Shown here piece after piece: positions 8,758-16,204 of a stretch of DNA of 18,897 nucleotides. The notes beneath the pieces are model-generated. The model saw only the letters and a program-made list of their open reading frames with translations, was not told the DNA's origin and did no database searches. The DNA is from DASCNA01 sp036011305. GTDB lineage: Bacteria; Verrucomicrobiota; Lentisphaeria; Victivallales; GWF2-38-69. The position numbers were made by a program, and so were the translations under genes. The stretch lies in assembly GCA_036011305.1 (NCBI GenBank), contig DASCNA010000280.1, positions 1-18,897 on the forward strand, read 5' to 3'. Each line of letters starts with the position of its first letter. The first letter of the stretch is position 1.

Positions 8758-8786
8758 TTGAAATACAGTAAATAATATTAGATAAT
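8758..8786 (+). promoter_or_regulatory. Sigma70-like promoter for the two-CW gene
   Basis: TTGAAA (8758-8763) and GATAAT (8781-8786) are separated by 17 bases, in the gap after the ATPase gene. This suggests that the small Cys-rich gene can be transcribed independently of the riboswitch operon. Confidence 0.5.
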
Positions 8787-8828
8787 TTATCATAGAAGCA
8801 TAAAATTTTGCAGTATGAGAGGAACATA

Positions 8829-9146
8829 ATGACTCTAATGAATTGCTGGGAGTTTAAGAAATGTGGTAGAGAAATAAATGGAGTAAAAGTCAGCGAATTG
8901 GGAGTATGCCCGGCTGCAGAGATGGAAGCAGCAGACGGTTATTGCGAAGGCGTAAATGGTGGTAGAGCATGTATGTATATTACAGGTACATATTGTGGTG
9001 GTCATATTCAGGGCACACACAGAGATAAAAGCAAACAATGTGCAGTCTGTGATTTTTATAAATTATTAATGAAAGAAGATGGAGCGAAAAATTTTGTTAT
9101 TAATTTTAATCGATATGTTAAGGAAAAATTAAAAAATAAAAATTAA
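8829..9146 (+). CDS. Small cysteine-rich protein, two-CW domain-like
   Basis: A 105-residue soluble protein. The ATG at 8829 was chosen because AGAGGAA (8818-8824) precedes it; an upstream TTG start in the same frame at 8808 has no such support. The N-terminus has N-C-W-E-F-K-K-C-G-R-E. Later come G-V-C-P-A-A, a G-R-A-C segment, G-T-Y-C-G-G and a C-A-V-C-D-F-Y ending. This cysteine spacing is what I recall as the 'two-CW' family, found alone or next to sensor domains in anaerobes. In this copy the second CW pair reads C-M. The cysteines suggest metal binding or redox sensing, but the function is unknown. It is convergent with the MFS gene. Confidence 0.8.
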   Translation: MTLMNCWEFKKCGREINGVKVSELGVCPAAEMEAADGYCEGVNGGRACMYITGTYCGGHIQGTHRDKSKQCAVCDFYKLLMKEDGAKNFVINFNRYVKEKLKNKN

Positions 9147-9218
9147 GTTTATTTTCTGTACCTCTTCTGCATTATTCTTTACATAAAATAACTATACCTC
9201 AAGTCTTAAAGTAAAAAA

Positions 9219-10445
9219 TTAAAATACAGATTTTTCTCGATATTTGTAATAATAATATATAATAAATAAACATAGCAGTGTAATTGGAATAATTGTAGCT
9301 ATGGCAAATGCTTCAATACCTCCAAGGTGCCCATACATGATTCCAATCATCTTAGAAGATGCCGTAACTTCAATTGCAGAGAAAATTACTATCAAACTTG
9401 CCATTATTGAATGTTTATCAGGTTTTAATGTATTTATAACAACAGAAACTAGAGTTGGGTAGATTGGACCGATAAAAAAACCTACCAGAGGAAGTCCATA
9501 AGCTATAACAGGGACCTGAAGCAGATTATGTGCATTAATTCCGCTTCCAGGATGAATATTCAGCAGGACAACAGTGATGAGAATTACGGATACCGCTAAA
9601 TTAAATATAAAATAGTTCTTCCATTGTATATATCTGAGAACAAATGAACCTGTCAATCTGCCGAAAGCTATCCCGAGTGTTAGAAAGCTGGCTACTTCTA
9701 TACTCAGAAATTTAGGAATGGTAAGTATATTATTAAAAAAGTTTGGAAGCCAGGAGCCCATTCCCTGTTCAACCGTTTCGTAGAGAGCCAGCATTATCAG
9801 AAACAGCAGAACAGAAGGTATTACAATTACTTTGAAGAAATTGCCTGCTTGTTTTCCTAATTTTTCCGTTTTAAAGCCCACTTTTGACTCATCAAATTTT
9901 CCGAAAAACCATAATACACCAACACTCAGAGCCATAACGCTGAAAAGATAGAATATATTAATCCAGTTATTTGGGCTCATTTTAATAAAAATAGAAAAAA
10001 GCCACATGCCTAAAGTGCCGGCAAACATGTAACAGGCTTCTATAAAGTTAATAAAACTTGCATGTTCTTTTCTATTTTTAGTAACGATGGTTACAGAAGT
10101 ATATACCGATATTTTAATAATTGCATAAATAACTCCCATTACTATTAGAAACATCCTTAATGTCCATATTGAGTTGAATGAAGGTAGAATAAAACAATAG
10201 CCTCCAGCAAGAAACAGAGCAAGCATTATAGATTTTCTGTATCCTAATTTCACAAGAAGTCCTATGATAAGAAAAGAAAATATCATTCTGGTTATTTGAA
10301 AGTACCCCTCAAGTGAACCGGCTGAGCTATATGATATATGATAGTATGTAACTCCCTGCATTATGAATGTTGATATCCCCGAGATTAATATTGACATAAC
10401 ACAAAAGGTAAGCAATATCTTTAACTTAGAATAAAAACATGGCAT
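9219..10445 (-). CDS. MFS transporter, substrate unknown
   Basis: A 408-residue, strongly hydrophobic protein with about twelve membrane helices in two halves joined by a charged cytoplasmic loop (around residues 175-200, rich in K, E and D). A G-Y-R-K-S motif after TM2 resembles the MFS loop 2-3 signature. The size and layout are typical of the major facilitator superfamily. The start at 10445 is supported by a strong purine tract (GGGGGAGAG) a few bases upstream on the minus strand. It stands alone, convergent with the two-CW gene and divergent from the secreted-protein gene. Nothing in the sequence fixes the substrate or direction. Confidence 0.88.
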   Translation of the reverse strand: MPCFYSKLKILLTFCVMSILISGISTFIMQGVTYYHISYSSAGSLEGYFQITRMIFSFLIIGLLVKLGYRKSIMLALFLAGGYCFILPSFNSIWTLRMFLIVMGVIYAIIKISVYTSVTIVTKNRKEHASFINFIEACYMFAGTLGMWLFSIFIKMSPNNWINIFYLFSVMALSVGVLWFFGKFDESKVGFKTEKLGKQAGNFFKVIVIPSVLLFLIMLALYETVEQGMGSWLPNFFNNILTIPKFLSIEVASFLTLGIAFGRLTGSFVLRYIQWKNYFIFNLAVSVILITVVLLNIHPGSGINAHNLLQVPVIAYGLPLVGFFIGPIYPTLVSVVINTLKPDKHSIMASLIVIFSAIEVTASSKMIGIMYGHLGGIEAFAIATIIPITLLCLFIIYYYYKYREKSVF

Positions 10446-10489
10446 TTCTCTCCCCCTAAATTATTTGTCCTTTTACACCCTATTTCTAA

Positions 10490-10516
10490 TTTATATGCAG
10501 AATCTTATAAATTCAA
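10490..10516 (-). promoter_or_regulatory. Weak candidate promoter of the MFS gene
   Basis: Read on the minus strand, TTGAAT (10511-10516) and TATAAA (10490-10495) lie 15 bases apart, a little shorter than ideal, about 45 bases upstream of the MFS start. No convincing promoter was seen for the divergent plus-strand gene in the same gap. Confidence 0.3.
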
Positions 10517-10646
10517 TATGAATTTTATTTAAAAGATCTTACTTGTTTTTTAATAATTATTGTTTAAAACGGTTTATTAATATTGCAATTTTATGACGAT
10601 CTTACTAAAACTGTGGAATATTGAATATAAAACAAAGGATTATTGT

Positions 10647-11390
10647 ATGAAAAAAGTATGCAAATTTTGGTCAATATTAACACTTTTAAGTTTCTTTGCT
10701 GCAACTTCAATGTTTGGAGAAGCCTCAAAAGTTGAGCCGACTCAGAAAGTAAAATCAGAATCTGAAAAGAAAGTGGAATCTAAAGAAAAAGTAAAACCTA
10801 AAAAGGAACTTGAGCCTAAACTGCAGTCACCGACTTTTCCTGAAGGATTTGCACTGGCACCTGCAAAATATTATGAGGATGAAAAATTTCCTGAAGGATA
10901 TTATTATACGGCTAAAGAACTTGTCCATCTGCCTACAAGTGAATATCAGGAAAAATATTTCATAGGCGAAGTGGAAATAACAAAACAGATAAATAAACAT
11001 GTTTATACTGTACAACCTGTAACAGGAATTTTTGAAGATATAAAAGATTGGTTTGATGGATTGTTTATAGACGATGAGCTTATTTTTGGTAAACCGATTA
11101 TTTATTTAAGTATTCCAGCAGATGCACCAGATATAACTGGAAAAGACTTTACTTTTACAAAGAATAACCCGGTTGATATTATGTCTATAAAAAATATGAC
11201 AGATGAAGAAACAGATATAAAAGGCGATAAGAAAAAAATTCCTGAATATACTATTTACTTAAAATACGAGGGACATTTACAGGTAGATGATAAATTTTAT
11301 CCTGAAAAACCAAAACCCGTAAAGGCTGAAAAAAAAGCAGAACCTGATAAAACTGAAGTGAAACCAGAAGCACTAAAAAAAACAGCTTGA
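10647..11390 (+). CDS. Secreted Lys/Glu/Pro-rich protein of unknown function
   Basis: I do not recognise this protein. The ATG at 10647 is preferred (247 residues) because AAAGGA lies about ten bases upstream and the N-terminus becomes a clean signal peptide: M-K-K, a hydrophobic core, then cleavage near S-M-F-G-E-A-S. An in-frame ATG at 10593 would add 18 residues that spoil the signal. The mature protein has three parts. First is a low-complexity K/E/P-rich segment (about 28-65). A globular-looking middle follows (about 66-220), with two F-P-E-G repeats, many tyrosines and an F-E-D-I-K-D-W-F-D-G segment. Last comes a second K/P/E-rich tail (about 220-247). Charged flanks suggest a periplasmic or surface protein. 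The gene is monocistronic and followed by a strong hairpin. Confidence 0.75.
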   Translation: MKKVCKFWSILTLLSFFAATSMFGEASKVEPTQKVKSESEKKVESKEKVKPKKELEPKLQSPTFPEGFALAPAKYYEDEKFPEGYYYTAKELVHLPTSEYQEKYFIGEVEITKQINKHVYTVQPVTGIFEDIKDWFDGLFIDDELIFGKPIIYLSIPADAPDITGKDFTFTKNNPVDIMSIKNMTDEETDIKGDKKKIPEYTIYLKYEGHLQVDDKFYPEKPKPVKAEKKAEPDKTEVKPEALKKTA

Positions 11391-11409
11391 AATTCTCACA
11401 ATAATATCT

Positions 11410-11446
11410 CGGGCATTTTACCAATCAAACCTTGGAAAAATGCCCG
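11410..11446. terminator. Strong hairpin after the secreted-protein gene
   Basis: CGGGCATTTT at 11410-11419 pairs with AAAATGCCCG at 11437-11446. CCAA/TTGG extends the stem inward past an A/A mismatch, around a seven-base loop. It lies 20 bases after the stop codon at 11390. There is no real T run on either strand, so it may be a weak terminator or an mRNA-stabilising 3' hairpin. Confidence 0.5.
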
Positions 11447-11506
11447 TTCTGCTTGGCATTAATATCTGATTTATACATTAAACTAATAAAAATTAATAAT
11501 TAACCG

Positions 11507-11774
11507 TTCACCAAATAACTATCCTGTCTTCTGGCGCATTATACATAGGAGTCCCAGGTTTGATCTTAAATGCTTTTATGAAAGGGCCGAAATCAGATAA
11601 TGGACAGTTTACTCTAAATTGTGCTGGTGAATGAGGATCGCCTTTCAATAGCATCAATTGATAATTATTTCGGATATTACTTCTCCATACCTGAACCCAG
11701 GAAAAACCTCTGTTCAGGGGTGAACCCTCAATCTTTTTGTTGGCTTTATATTCTTTTGTTTTCTAAAAGCATTA
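11507..11774 (-). pseudogene. Decayed copy of the 3' end of the M13 peptidase gene
   Basis: This segment is a direct repeat of 14102-14376, the last roughly 90 codons of the intact peptidase gene. By eye it differs by about eight substitutions plus three small deletions: five bases at 11693/11694, one base near 11727, and one base near 11762. The deletions break the reading frame and there is no start, so it is non-coding. It retains the end of the gene precisely, including the final W codon and TGA (11508-11510). Where it differs it reads G-T-P-M instead of G-T-H-M and V-N-C-P instead of V-N-G-P. It marks the left edge of the phospholipase-containing segment. Confidence 0.93.
11507..11774. 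repeat. Direct repeat, left copy
   Basis: Left member of a pair with 14102-14376, in the same orientation about 2.6 kb apart. The match starts one base after the stop codon of the peptidase (minus-strand sense) and ends abruptly after GCATTA on the inner side. The two copies enclose the PI-PLC gene. Confidence 0.95.
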
Positions 11775-11817
11775 AGTTTTCTTATAGAGCTTTTATTACA
11801 AGCTTGAAACTAGATTT

Positions 11818-11979
11818 CTAATTTCGAATTGGTGCCTTGAATTGAACCATATCTATATGTTTTTTAGTTACTCTGATAATACAAATTATCTTATTATTAT
11901 CTTCAGCGATTATTCTATCATTCGTGTATTTTATATGATCTGTTAATTCTATTGAATAATTACAAAATGAAATTAAATA
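11818..11979 (-). pseudogene. Possible remnant of a gene C-terminus (53 open codons)
   Basis: A minus-strand frame of 53 sense codons ends at TAG (11818-11820). It has no ATG near its beginning and is preceded by a stop. The composition looks protein-like for such AT-rich DNA, for example D-R-I-I-A-E-D followed by I-I-R-V-T-K-K and ending K-A-P-I-R-N. It lies just inside the left repeat, where debris of an insertion would be expected. It could also be a chance open frame. The family is not recognised. Confidence 0.25.
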
Positions 11980-12122
11980 TCAAAATAATTACATAACGAA
12001 ATTATATATTTTAAAAATATAATCAATAAAAATTGAAAGGAGTTAACCCAACATATTAATTATAAATGTTGAATTTTTAATTATCAGAGTGATATAAAGT
12101 TAAAAAACAAAGGAAAGCAAGC
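11980..12122 (+). other. AT-rich leader of the PI-PLC gene
   Basis: Very AT-rich non-coding DNA with several short dyads, such as CAACAT/ATGTTG followed by a short T run near 12070. A TATAAT sequence occurs at 12018-12023 but has no convincing -35. An isolated AGGAG near 12039 has no start codon at a usable distance. The gene's own ribosome binding site is AAAGGA, about ten bases before the ATG at 12123. Confidence 0.4.
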
Positions 12123-13865
12123 ATGATAAAAACAAAAACATTTAAATGTTGTTTGATAGCTCTACTGCTATCTTTAAGTTCATTTACTGCATTTGGGTTC
12201 TTAGGCATAAAAATATCACATGATAATGATGTATTTTTCAAACAAAATCCTGGAATTGATACTTTTAGCATAGAATATGAAAATGAAGTCGCAATTACAT
12301 CCGGTCAGCCATTCAAGAATCCTGTATGGTTTCCTGCTACAAATTACCTGAGAATAAATGCAGGAAGATCTGGATCCTCAGATGTAGCTGATTGGTTCCT
12401 AGCCAGATCGAAAACAGCTGTGATATACACTCGCTCGGCAGGAGGGAACAAACCCGGAGAGTTAAATTTTGCAGTTCATGTCCATATTATAATAAATGGA
12501 ACTTCCTATTCAGCATATATTGGTCAAGGATCTGATTCCTCATCTCATAATAACTGGTGGATCGGCAGTACAGGTGACTTCTATGGATATCCCACCATGA
12601 TGGTAACTAGTGATGGCAAATATATTATCTCAGCACGTGATGGTGAATCATTTAAGTTCGATGTTTGGGCAAATCCTATTCTACAAATAGACTGGATGAA
12701 AAATGTAGATGATAACAAAAGTCTCAAGGATATCTCTATTCCGGGTACTCATGACACCTGTACATCAAATCTTTCGAAGACACTTATCGCCCCTGCACTG
12801 GGTTTAACACAATGTCAGGACTTTAGTGTTGGAGCACAGCTTATAATGGGAGTAAGATCACTTGATATCAGGGTTAAGAGCAATGGAGGAATATACCATC
12901 GCTCTTATACCTGCAATTCAACATTAGATCAGGTTGTATCGGAATGTCTTGATTTTCTAAAGAAATATCCTACTGAAACTATTCTTTTTACAGTTAAAAA
13001 TGAAGGGGATACTGAAGACAATCCGACTGTACAGAATTTACTTAGAAGTGTAATATCAGCGAAAGGTGAAGATTATTTTTGGACAAAAGATCAGATCCCT
13101 ACCCTCGGACAGGTTAGAGGTAAAATTGTTATCATAAATAGAATGTATCCTTTCCAAAGCGATGATCCAGGTATTAAAATCAATTGGCCGGATAACACAG
13201 CTGGAGAATTTACGACAGGCACACAAAATACATTCTTTATTCAAGATAAATTTAAAGGCTGTGACGTATATGAAAAAATTGAATATATAACTAGTAGTTT
13301 AAGTCGGAAGGATAGAGCTGATTATCCTAGCTTTATATTCTCATCACGTGCAGCCCAAGGGCCAATAACAAGGCCAAGAGATTTAGCTTATACTATTAAC
13401 CCTGCTTTAGAAATGTATCTTGCAAAACACTCTGGATTATGGAATACAGGATGGGTAATTATGGATTTCCCTAATCAATGTCTGATAAACTCGATCATTC
13501 AACACAATTTAAGTACAGCTTGGACATTTGTGATAGGGAAAAATGATGACGGTGTAACATTTGATGAAACTGCTGAAGTTACAGATGGGGTAGGTAATAG
13601 TTACACAATAGCAAACAGATCCTATACAGAAGAAGAGATGCAAGGAAATACTGTTTTAATAGAGAAAATGTATGATACTGCGTTTACAACAATCCAGGTG
13701 ACAGTCACATCAGCTACCAGTAGGAAAACTGAAACTGTCAAAATAAGAGTTTTCAATGATCATTTTGAAAGAGACCCAAGTACACCAGTGTCATGGTTTC
13801 CTGTTAATGGCCCTATTATGGATGATAAAGTAATAATAGGAATTGGAAACATTGATACATTTTAG
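12123..13865 (+). CDS. Secreted PI-PLC-like phosphodiesterase
   Basis: A 580-residue exported protein with a PI-PLC X-type catalytic domain. The N-terminus is a signal peptide ending near A23-F-G. Residues about 27-190 form a domain I do not recognise, rich in aromatic and beta-prone residues. The catalytic domain runs from about 190 to 460. I-P-G-T-H-D has H210-D211, and R-S-L-D-I-R has D248 and R250. H259 follows in I-Y-H-R. These line up with H32, D33, D67, R69 and H82 of Bacillus cereus PI-PLC, so the active site looks complete. T-V-K-N-E-G (290-295) and V-I-M-D-F-P (445-450) fit later strands of the barrel. A C-terminal region of about 110 residues is unassigned. Several cysteines could form disulfides after export. 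The gene sits alone between direct repeats and opposes its neighbours, suggesting acquisition. The lipid substrate is not proven. Confidence 0.88.
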   Translation: MIKTKTFKCCLIALLLSLSSFTAFGFLGIKISHDNDVFFKQNPGIDTFSIEYENEVAITSGQPFKNPVWFPATNYLRINAGRSGSSDVADWFLARSKTAVIYTRSAGGNKPGELNFAVHVHIIINGTSYSAYIGQGSDSSSHNNWWIGSTGDFYGYPTMMVTSDGKYIISARDGESFKFDVWANPILQIDWMKNVDDNKSLKDISIPGTHDTCTSNLSKTLIAPALGLTQCQDFSVGAQLIMGVRSLDIRVKSNGGIYHRSYTCNSTLDQVVSECLDFLKKYPTETILFTVKNEGDTEDNPTVQNLLRSVISAKGEDYFWTKDQIPTLGQVRGKIVIINRMYPFQSDDPGIKINWPDNTAGEFTTGTQNTFFIQDKFKGCDVYEKIEYITSSLSRKDRADYPSFIFSSRAAQGPITRPRDLAYTINPALEMYLAKHSGLWNTGWVIMDFPNQCLINSIIQHNLSTAWTFVIGKNDDGVTFDETAEVTDGVGNSYTIANRSYTEEEMQGNTVLIEKMYDTAFTTIQVTVTSATSRKTETVKIRVFNDHFERDPSTPVSWFPVNGPIMDDKVIIGIGNIDTF

Positions 13866-13873
13866 AAATAATT

Positions 13874-13916
13874 ACAATAACAGGTTTTGATAATAAAAAT
13901 CAAAATCTGTTATTGT
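13874..13916. terminator. Hairpin after the PI-PLC gene
   Basis: ACAATAACAG and TTTTGAT on the left pair with ATCAAAA and CTGTTATTGT on the right across one G/T position, around a seven-base A/T loop, nine bases after the stop codon. No T run follows on the plus strand, so termination strength is uncertain. It marks the end of the phospholipase transcript. Confidence 0.6.
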
Positions 13917-14083
13917 GAAACAAATAAGTTTTACCCGAGAGCATCTTGTAAAAGTAGCTGTCAAAATTATAAATACCTTTTTTAAAAATCGTTTATTTTA
14001 AATATCTCTCTCATATCCTTTTTTACTAAAAGATGTATAAAATAAAATTTTTAAGTTCACTTTTTAAAAATAGCATAATATGA

Positions 14084-14113
14084 TTATTTGGTATATACAA
14101 ATTCACCAAATAA
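14084..14113. repeat. 9-bp inverted repeat at the peptidase stop codon
   Basis: TTATTTGGT (14084-14092) and ACCAAATAA (14105-14113) are perfect complements with a 12-base gap. The right arm covers the last codons and the stop of the peptidase gene, exactly at the outer edge of the direct repeat. The left arm is missing from the other copy near 11507. It may be a recombination-site feature or a 3' hairpin of the peptidase transcript. Confidence 0.5.
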
Positions 14114-14376
14114 CTATCCTGTCTTCTGGCGCATTATACATATGAGTTCCAGGTTTGATCTTAAATGCTTTTATGAAAGGGCCGAAATCAGATAATGGAC
14201 CGTTTACTCTAAATTGTGCCGGTGAATGAGGGTCGCCTTTCAATAGCATCAATTGATAATTATTTCGGATATTACTTCTCCATACCTGTGCATAACCCAG
14301 GAAAAACCTCTGCTCAGGGGTGAATCCATCAATCTTTTTGTTGGCTTTATATTCTTTTGTTTTTGTAAAAGCATTA
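14102..14376. repeat. Direct repeat, right copy
   Basis: Right member of the pair with 11507-11774. It forms the functional 3' end of the intact M13 peptidase gene, so the peptidase frame is undisturbed at this side. Confidence 0.95.
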
Positions 14377-16136
14377 TATGAAATTGTAATTCCACCCAAA
14401 TCTGCAATGTTTTCACCAAGTGTTAATTGTCCGTTTACATGCTTTCCTTTTATCGGTTCATAATTATTAAACTGGTTGACCAGATTTTGTGATATTGCTT
14501 TAAATTTTTTGCTATCTTCTTTTGTCCACCATTCTTTCAGATTCCCTTTTCCATTAAATAGACGTCCCTGATCATCGAAACCATGTGTGAGTTCATGACC
14601 TATAACTGAACCCATAGCTCCATAATTAATTGCATCATCAGCTTTAGGATTGAAAAATGGAGGTTGTAAGATTGCTGCAGGGAAGACTATTTCATTATTT
14701 GTCGGACTATAATAGGCATTTACTGTTTGCGGAGACATACCCCATTCGGATCTGTCTGTTGGCTTGCCAAGTTTATTCAGATTTCTCATTGTCATAAAAT
14801 GTCCTGCTCTTATAACATTCTTGACATAGGAATCATTTTTAATAATTAGCTTTGAATAATCAATCCACTTGTCAGGATAGCCTATTTTTACGTTGATAAG
14901 TTTAAGTTTTTTAATAGCATTCTTTTTAGTATTATCACTCATCCAGGTTAGCTTGTTGATTCTTTGTCCTAATGTTGAGATTAAATTATCTACTATTTTT
15001 AAAGCTTTTTCTTTTGATTCAGGAGGAAAATATTTCTTAACATATAATTGCCCTAGAGCCTCTCCCATCAATGAACTTTCTGTACTAATTACTCTTTTCC
15101 ATCTCGGTTCAATTTTTAAAGTTCCACTTAGAGTCTTGCCATAAAAATTAAAATTTGCATCTTCATATTTATTGCCCAAATATGGAGATAAACTGTTAAG
15201 CAGATTCCATTTTAAATAGCATTTTAAATCTTTCATTGAATTAAGTTCTATTACTGAACTGAAAGTTTTTAGAAAGTCAGGTTGTCCAACATTAATTTCA
15301 CCAGTTTCTTTTATATTAATGTCTGAAAAAAATTTCTTCCAGTCGAAAGCCGGTGATAAATTGTCGACTTTTTCCAGACTCATGGGGTGATAGTTATCCA
15401 AAATTTCTCTTAATTCAACTGGTGCTTTTGAGCCTTTAGCAAGTTCTGTTTCAATTTTTAATACAGTAGTAGCATCTGCTTTTGATTTCTCAAGATTTTC
15501 TCCTGAATAATTAAATATATCAGCAATATATGCGACATATTTTTCTCTTATATTTTTGTAATGTTCAGATTGATCGAGATAATAGCTTTTATCTGGCAAT
15601 CCGAGTCCGCCTTGACCTAAATACAGTACTTCAACATCTGTGTTTTTTAAGTCAGGGGCAACACCGAAATTAAAAAAAGGACTGGAAGTGTATAATTGTA
15701 AATAAGCTATAGTTTTAATAAATTCATCTTTATCCTGTATATTATTTATTTTACTTAAGATGTATTTAATGGGTTTAATTCCTTGCTCATCAACTTTTTT
15801 AATGTCCATACCTGTTAAATAAAAATCGACTATCTTCTGCTCTATAGTACCATCTTTAAATTTTTTATTTTCGTTTGTTTTTATGATTTTTTTCAGATCA
15901 GATAAACTTTTATCTCTTAGTTGATTAAATGTTCCCCATCTGCCTTTATCTGCAGGTACCGGATTGTTTTTTATCCAATTGCCAACTGCATATTTATAAA
16001 AATTAGTAGAAGGTTTAACTGATACATCCATTTGGTCTGGGTTAAAACCAAAATAGTTTTTTGTATTAGCGTTTATTGTTAATGCTGCAGAAAAAAGGGT
16101 AAAAATAATTAATGGGATAGAAATTTTTAATTTCAT
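14103..16136 (-). CDS. pepO: M13 family zinc metallopeptidase (PepO/neprilysin-like)
   Basis: A 677-residue zinc endopeptidase of the M13 family, which cleaves peptides and is full length for bacterial members. A signal peptide of about 23 residues (ending I-N-A) indicates export to the periplasm or beyond. The N-terminal M13 domain covers about 30-430. The C-terminal catalytic domain contains N-A-Y-Y (substrate binding), H-E-L-T-H at 514-518 (zinc ligands and catalytic glutamate), and G-E-N-I-A-D with E575 as third zinc ligand and a following aspartate at 579. The spacing to E575 matches neprilysin closely. The protein ends I-V-I-W; family members usually end R-x-W. AAAGG lies about eleven bases before the ATG. 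It lies 58 bases after the GTPase gene on the same strand. A broken copy of its last 90 codons lies at 11507-11774. Confidence 0.95.
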   Translation of the reverse strand: MKLKISIPLIIFTLFSAALTINANTKNYFGFNPDQMDVSVKPSTNFYKYAVGNWIKNNPVPADKGRWGTFNQLRDKSLSDLKKIIKTNENKKFKDGTIEQKIVDFYLTGMDIKKVDEQGIKPIKYILSKINNIQDKDEFIKTIAYLQLYTSSPFFNFGVAPDLKNTDVEVLYLGQGGLGLPDKSYYLDQSEHYKNIREKYVAYIADIFNYSGENLEKSKADATTVLKIETELAKGSKAPVELREILDNYHPMSLEKVDNLSPAFDWKKFFSDINIKETGEINVGQPDFLKTFSSVIELNSMKDLKCYLKWNLLNSLSPYLGNKYEDANFNFYGKTLSGTLKIEPRWKRVISTESSLMGEALGQLYVKKYFPPESKEKALKIVDNLISTLGQRINKLTWMSDNTKKNAIKKLKLINVKIGYPDKWIDYSKLIIKNDSYVKNVIRAGHFMTMRNLNKLGKPTDRSEWGMSPQTVNAYYSPTNNEIVFPAAILQPPFFNPKADDAINYGAMGSVIGHELTHGFDDQGRLFNGKGNLKEWWTKEDSKKFKAISQNLVNQFNNYEPIKGKHVNGQLTLGENIADLGGITISYNAFTKTKEYKANKKIDGFTPEQRFFLGYAQVWRSNIRNNYQLMLLKGDPHSPAQFRVNGPLSDFGPFIKAFKIKPGTHMYNAPEDRIVIW

Positions 16137-16176
16137 TCAAAAAACCTTTAAATAATAATAAAATTAATAATGATGA

Positions 16177-16204
16177 ATTATAGGCATAAATGTTTTAGTT
16201 TAAA
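16177..16204 (-). promoter_or_regulatory. Candidate promoter of the peptidase gene
   Basis: On the minus strand a perfect TATAAT (16177-16182) is preceded, after 16 bases, by TTTAAA (16199-16204), which overlaps the end of the GTPase gene. It would let the peptidase be transcribed apart from the two upstream genes. Confidence 0.4.

Noticed and set aside
10593..10646. An upstream ATG extending the secreted protein by 18 residues
   Set aside because: The extension would bury the signal peptide, and AAAGGA supports the ATG at 10647.
11621..11821. A plus-strand open frame of 66 codons
   Set aside because: It runs antisense across the decayed peptidase fragment and has no start signal or protein-like features.
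11507..14376. Insertion sequence or integron around the PI-PLC gene
   Set aside because: No transposase, integrase, terminal inverted repeats or tRNA gene was found; only the direct repeats of the peptidase end are present.
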